A DNA stretch of 64,000 bases from Perognathus longimembris pacificus (Eukaryota > Chordata > Mammalia > Rodentia > Heteromyidae). The notes under the pieces are model-generated. The model was not told where the DNA came from, made no database searches, and worked only from the letters and a program-made list of their open reading frames with translations. A program made the translations under genes and the position numbers. Shown here piece after piece: positions 61,150-64,000 of the stretch. The stretch covers positions 124,410,958 to 124,474,957 of the forward strand of contig NC_063161.1 of assembly GCF_023159225.1 (NCBI RefSeq), written 5' to 3'. Numbering within the stretch: the stretch's first letter is position 1; every line of letters starts with the position of its first letter.

Positions 61150-61893
61150 CAAGCCTTAAATGTGGTATATCTACACAATGGAATTCTATGCTTCAATCAG
61201 AAATAATAATACCGTCCCATTCGTAAGGAAATGGAAAGACTTAGAAAAAATTACATTAAGTAACCCAAACCCAAAGAAACATTGGGTGCATGCTTTCCCT
61301 CATTTGTAATAATTAAAATGTGCCTATAAATGTACAAGTAAACCCAATGGATAGTAAAAGACAAATAATTACAATTTGGACATGATAAATTAGACATGAA
61401 TCTAAATATTCTCAGTAAGACCAAAAGAGGATATTCTAAGGAGAAGATCACAAGGCTCAATAGTTACGCACATATGACCACATAAAACGATGCTTATCAA
61501 GAATGAACTCCACGAAAAGGAAATAAGAGGTTTTTTTTTTTGGGGGGGGGGTATATTTATTGTGACTCCTTTTTTTTCTTCTTTTTTTTCCCCCTTTTGT
61601 TGTTGGTTTTTATTTCAGTACCTTTTGTCTTGTATGTAAGTTTATCTGACTTGGGAAGGGGAAAGGGAAGCACAAAAGTGATAGGACAAAGGGAGAGCTA
61701 ATTCCACGGTGATACTCACTACACAATGCTGGAAATGAGCTATACAACTTGGGGGGTAAGGACCAGGAAGGGAAAAAAAAACTGGGAGAAAATGAGAAAG
61801 GAATGACACTGTTCAAAAAATAAACACACTCATTACCTGATTTATGAAACTGTACTGTAACCCTTCTGTACATCACCTTTACAATATTTTTTT
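61150..61893 (+). mobile_element. L1 3' end, older lineage, plus strand
   Basis: Begins with AAATGTGGTATATCTACACA, AATGGAATTCTATGCTTCAA and ATCAGAAATAATAATACCGT (ORF2 end). It continues with AAACCCAATGGATAGTAAAA, AGAGGATATTCTAAGGAGAA and a T10-G9 patch near 61540. It ends with ACCCTTCTGTACATCACCTT plus a short T-rich run. It is the most complete example of this 3' UTR type in the window. Confidence 0.85.
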
Positions 61894-61909
61894 TTTAGAA
61901 AGCTACTTG

Positions 61910-62335
61910 TAAACTAGGTGTTGGCAGCTCCTACCTGTAATCTTAGTTACTCAGGAGGTTGAGATCTGAAGGCTAATGATTCAGAGCCAGCCCAAGCAGA
62001 AAAGTCCATGAAACTCCATCTCCAAAATAACCAGCAAGGGTTGGGAATGTGGCTAAGTGGTAGAGTGCTTGCCTAGCATGCACAAAACCCTGGTTCAATT
62101 CCTCAGTACCACATAAACAGAAAAGGCCTCTAGTGGTGCTGTGTCTCAAGAGGTAGAGTGCTAGCCTTGAGCAAAAAGAAGTCATGGACAGTGCTCAGGC
62201 CCTGAATCCAAGCCCCAGGACTAAAAAAATAAAATAAAATAAATATAACCAGCAAAAATCCCATTGAAGGGGTGGTTAAACTAGTAGAGCACCAACAAAC
62301 CAAACACAAGGCAAAATCTAGTAATAGATGAGAAT
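61910..62335 (+). repeat. B4-like composite SINE split by a later SINE
   Basis: Left half 61910-62037 (ACCTGTAATCTTAGTTACTC, AGATCTGAAGGCTAATGATT, CATGAAACTCCATCTCCAAA). The right half resumes at 62256 with CCATTGAAGGGGTGGTTAAA and AGTAGAGCACC. The host SINE directly follows an L1 tail. Confidence 0.82.
62038..62244 (+). mobile_element. Older-type IDL-Geo-like SINE nested in the B4-like SINE
   Basis: Starts GGGTTGGGAATGTGGCTAAG. It has TGGTAGAGTGCTTGCCTAGC (ancestral ID-like state) and second monomer GTGCTGTGTCTCAAGAGGTA, and ends in an (AAAAT)n-like tail. ATAACCAGCAA is duplicated exactly at 62027-62037 and 62245-62255. Confidence 0.92.
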
Positions 62336-64000
62336 GACCACTTGTATTTAGGTATAGTAACAATTATTCACACATATATACCTATATGTTTATAGTATTT
62401 GCTGTAAGTGATACACTGTACAGTTATCAGGAGTTTTTTAAAGTATATTTGAATTCCATTTATGCTAAATACATGTTGAACTTTTTATAAGGATAATAAT
62501 ATAGTGATAATAGCAGTTAGTATATTACTTCCCAAATAACATGTCATGTTTATGAGACTTAAAATCTAAACATGAGAGGTTTTATTGAAAACAAATAGGG
62601 CATACATAGGCCAAAATTTGTAATCCATGTTCATTTCTCTAAAAGTCATACGACACTTGGCAAATACAAATCCCAGAATGTGTAGTCCAATCAGAATAAT
62701 CCAATTTATCCTACCATATTGATTGATTCAGAAATTCCAGTCCAAAGGAAATGAATAAAATCCCTCAGAGTTGAAATAGAAAAGAGCATGTGAACAAGTT
62801 GAAGCAGATGAGAAATGAAGTATGGTGTGCTTTTATTCTTTGTAAAAGATAGTGTCCTATTTCCTTTCACAATACTAATAATATGCTCTTTACTTCTGTA
62901 GGGTTGGAATTGTGATCATTTTTATATCAACATATAGACCAACTCCTGCAAAAGTCAGAACCCCGAAGTGGAATTAAGTCTGAAAGGACAGTACTGATAT
63001 ACGGAATCAAACCTATTCTGAAGATATACTCAGAATTCAAACCACAACATGGTACTGTAATAACAAGGTAGCAAAAGTGACAATGTCTAACACTAGTCTA
63101 TAAAACATGTTGTAACTTCCATTCATCTTTCTTCTTCTTTCTCTCCTTTCCCTTCTTCTCCTCCTCATCTTCTTCTTTCTACAGTCAGGTGGCCCTTACA
63201 GAGTTGCACATAGCAGGAATCAAGGCTTCACACTATGTCAGGAAAGAATTAATTGAGGACTGAGCAAACTCAGAAGGAGCTTCCCTGGCCTCAAAAGGCA
63301 TTCAGAAAAATACAGTCATTCCTAACCAGCCTCTTGACTGCAATTCCATGAGAGCCCTCACCCTGAAACCACCACATCATCATTTCTGAATCACTGACCT
63401 TCAGAGAGAGTTAAGTAATAAATATATATTATCTTCAACTGCTACATTTATGTATTGTCAACTATTAGTACTAGATATAGTAATAGATAGTTAATATACA
63501 AACCTGCCACTGGAATGCCCAAGGTGTCAAGACTTGCTCTTTATTATTTACTCCAATTAGAAAACTCAAATTTCTGTTATTATCAGTCATAAATGTTACA
63601 ATACAATATTGCAAATGTCTATACTGATCTAGTAAATGTTCATATTTTAGTTAAATTCTAAAATGAAATTATTTCCACATTCCAGAATAGAAGGAAGATG
63701 GGAAGAAAGTACTTTGTTGGTAATAAAGTACTGGGAAGAAATAGATTTTTTTTAAATACTTGTATTATAACAATGTAAAAAATTACCATAGGAAAGATTC
63801 TATCTAAAGAAAAGTTTAGGTGCAGAAAGTAAAGATCTGAACTTTCCTATAGAATGCATTTTTTCTACAAATATACTATATTGTTTTGCTGTCACTCAAA
63901 TCTGTTGTTTTCAAGTCTCAGGCTGAGGTGTCTTGGCTTCCTGTCATAATCAAATTCAGGAAAGAATACAAATGCCAAATTATAATAAGACTTAAAATTC
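62336..64000. other. Unique AT-rich stretch to the window end
   Basis: Contains a polypyrimidine tract (63120-63182) of CTTCTT and TCTCC units. No gene or interspersed repeat recognised. Confidence 0.4.

Noticed and set aside
1..64000. CRISPR arrays, prokaryotic operons, prophage or endogenous retrovirus
   Set aside because: No regularly spaced repeats, no ribosome binding site/operon structure, and no gag-pol-env or paired LTR pattern seen. The window is plain mammalian non-coding DNA, and I found no undescribed multi-gene system in it.

Overview
This is a stretch of nuclear DNA from a mammal, AT-rich, and I find no intact host gene, no coding exon chain, no structural RNA gene and no CpG island in it. 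It reads as intergenic or deep intronic sequence. The organism is most likely a rodent of the kangaroo rat / pocket mouse / pocket gopher group (Geomyoidea). The dominant short repeat is a dimeric, tRNA-derived, ID-like SINE of the type described from that group (called IDL-Geo-like here). The name comes from memory of the family and not from a database search. Ancient mammalian MIR/L2 pieces, B1-like and B4-like (ID plus 7SL/B1) SINEs, and many L1 3' ends agree with a rodent.

Layout. 1-4.5 kb: a possible retropseudogene end at the window edge, three short L1 3' ends and one IDL-Geo-like SINE. 4.5-6.8 kb: a minus-strand L1 with a classic 5' inversion, a nested SINE and a 7-bp target duplication, followed by a long (AG)n. 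6.9-13 kb: unique DNA, an old L1 3' end headed by a near-perfect hairpin, a young SINE, and B1/B4-like copies. 13-28 kb: mostly unique DNA with scattered SINEs and MIRs; 17.56-18.07 kb looks like a possible conserved non-coding element. 28.6-36.5 kb: a young SINE, a SINE whose tail has become a ~355-bp GGA tract, two MIRs around a (TC)n, and two plus-strand L1 3' ends, one broken by a SINE. 36.5-41.5 kb: mostly unique. 41.6-45.0 kb: a second 5'-inverted L1 (RT segment in reverse, C-terminal segment forward), with another L1 3' end directly behind it. 45-64 kb: unique DNA with several B4-like copies, L1 3' ends of two lineages, a third young SINE, a (TA)-rich block and a nested SINE-in-SINE.

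Nothing here works as a multi-gene system. The interest lies in retrotransposition history: two clear twin-priming insertions, SINE insertions with exact target site duplications of 8-16 bp, three SINE age tiers, and one spectacular tail expansion. All repeat names are by eye. Divergence values and exact edges would need a repeat library and alignments.
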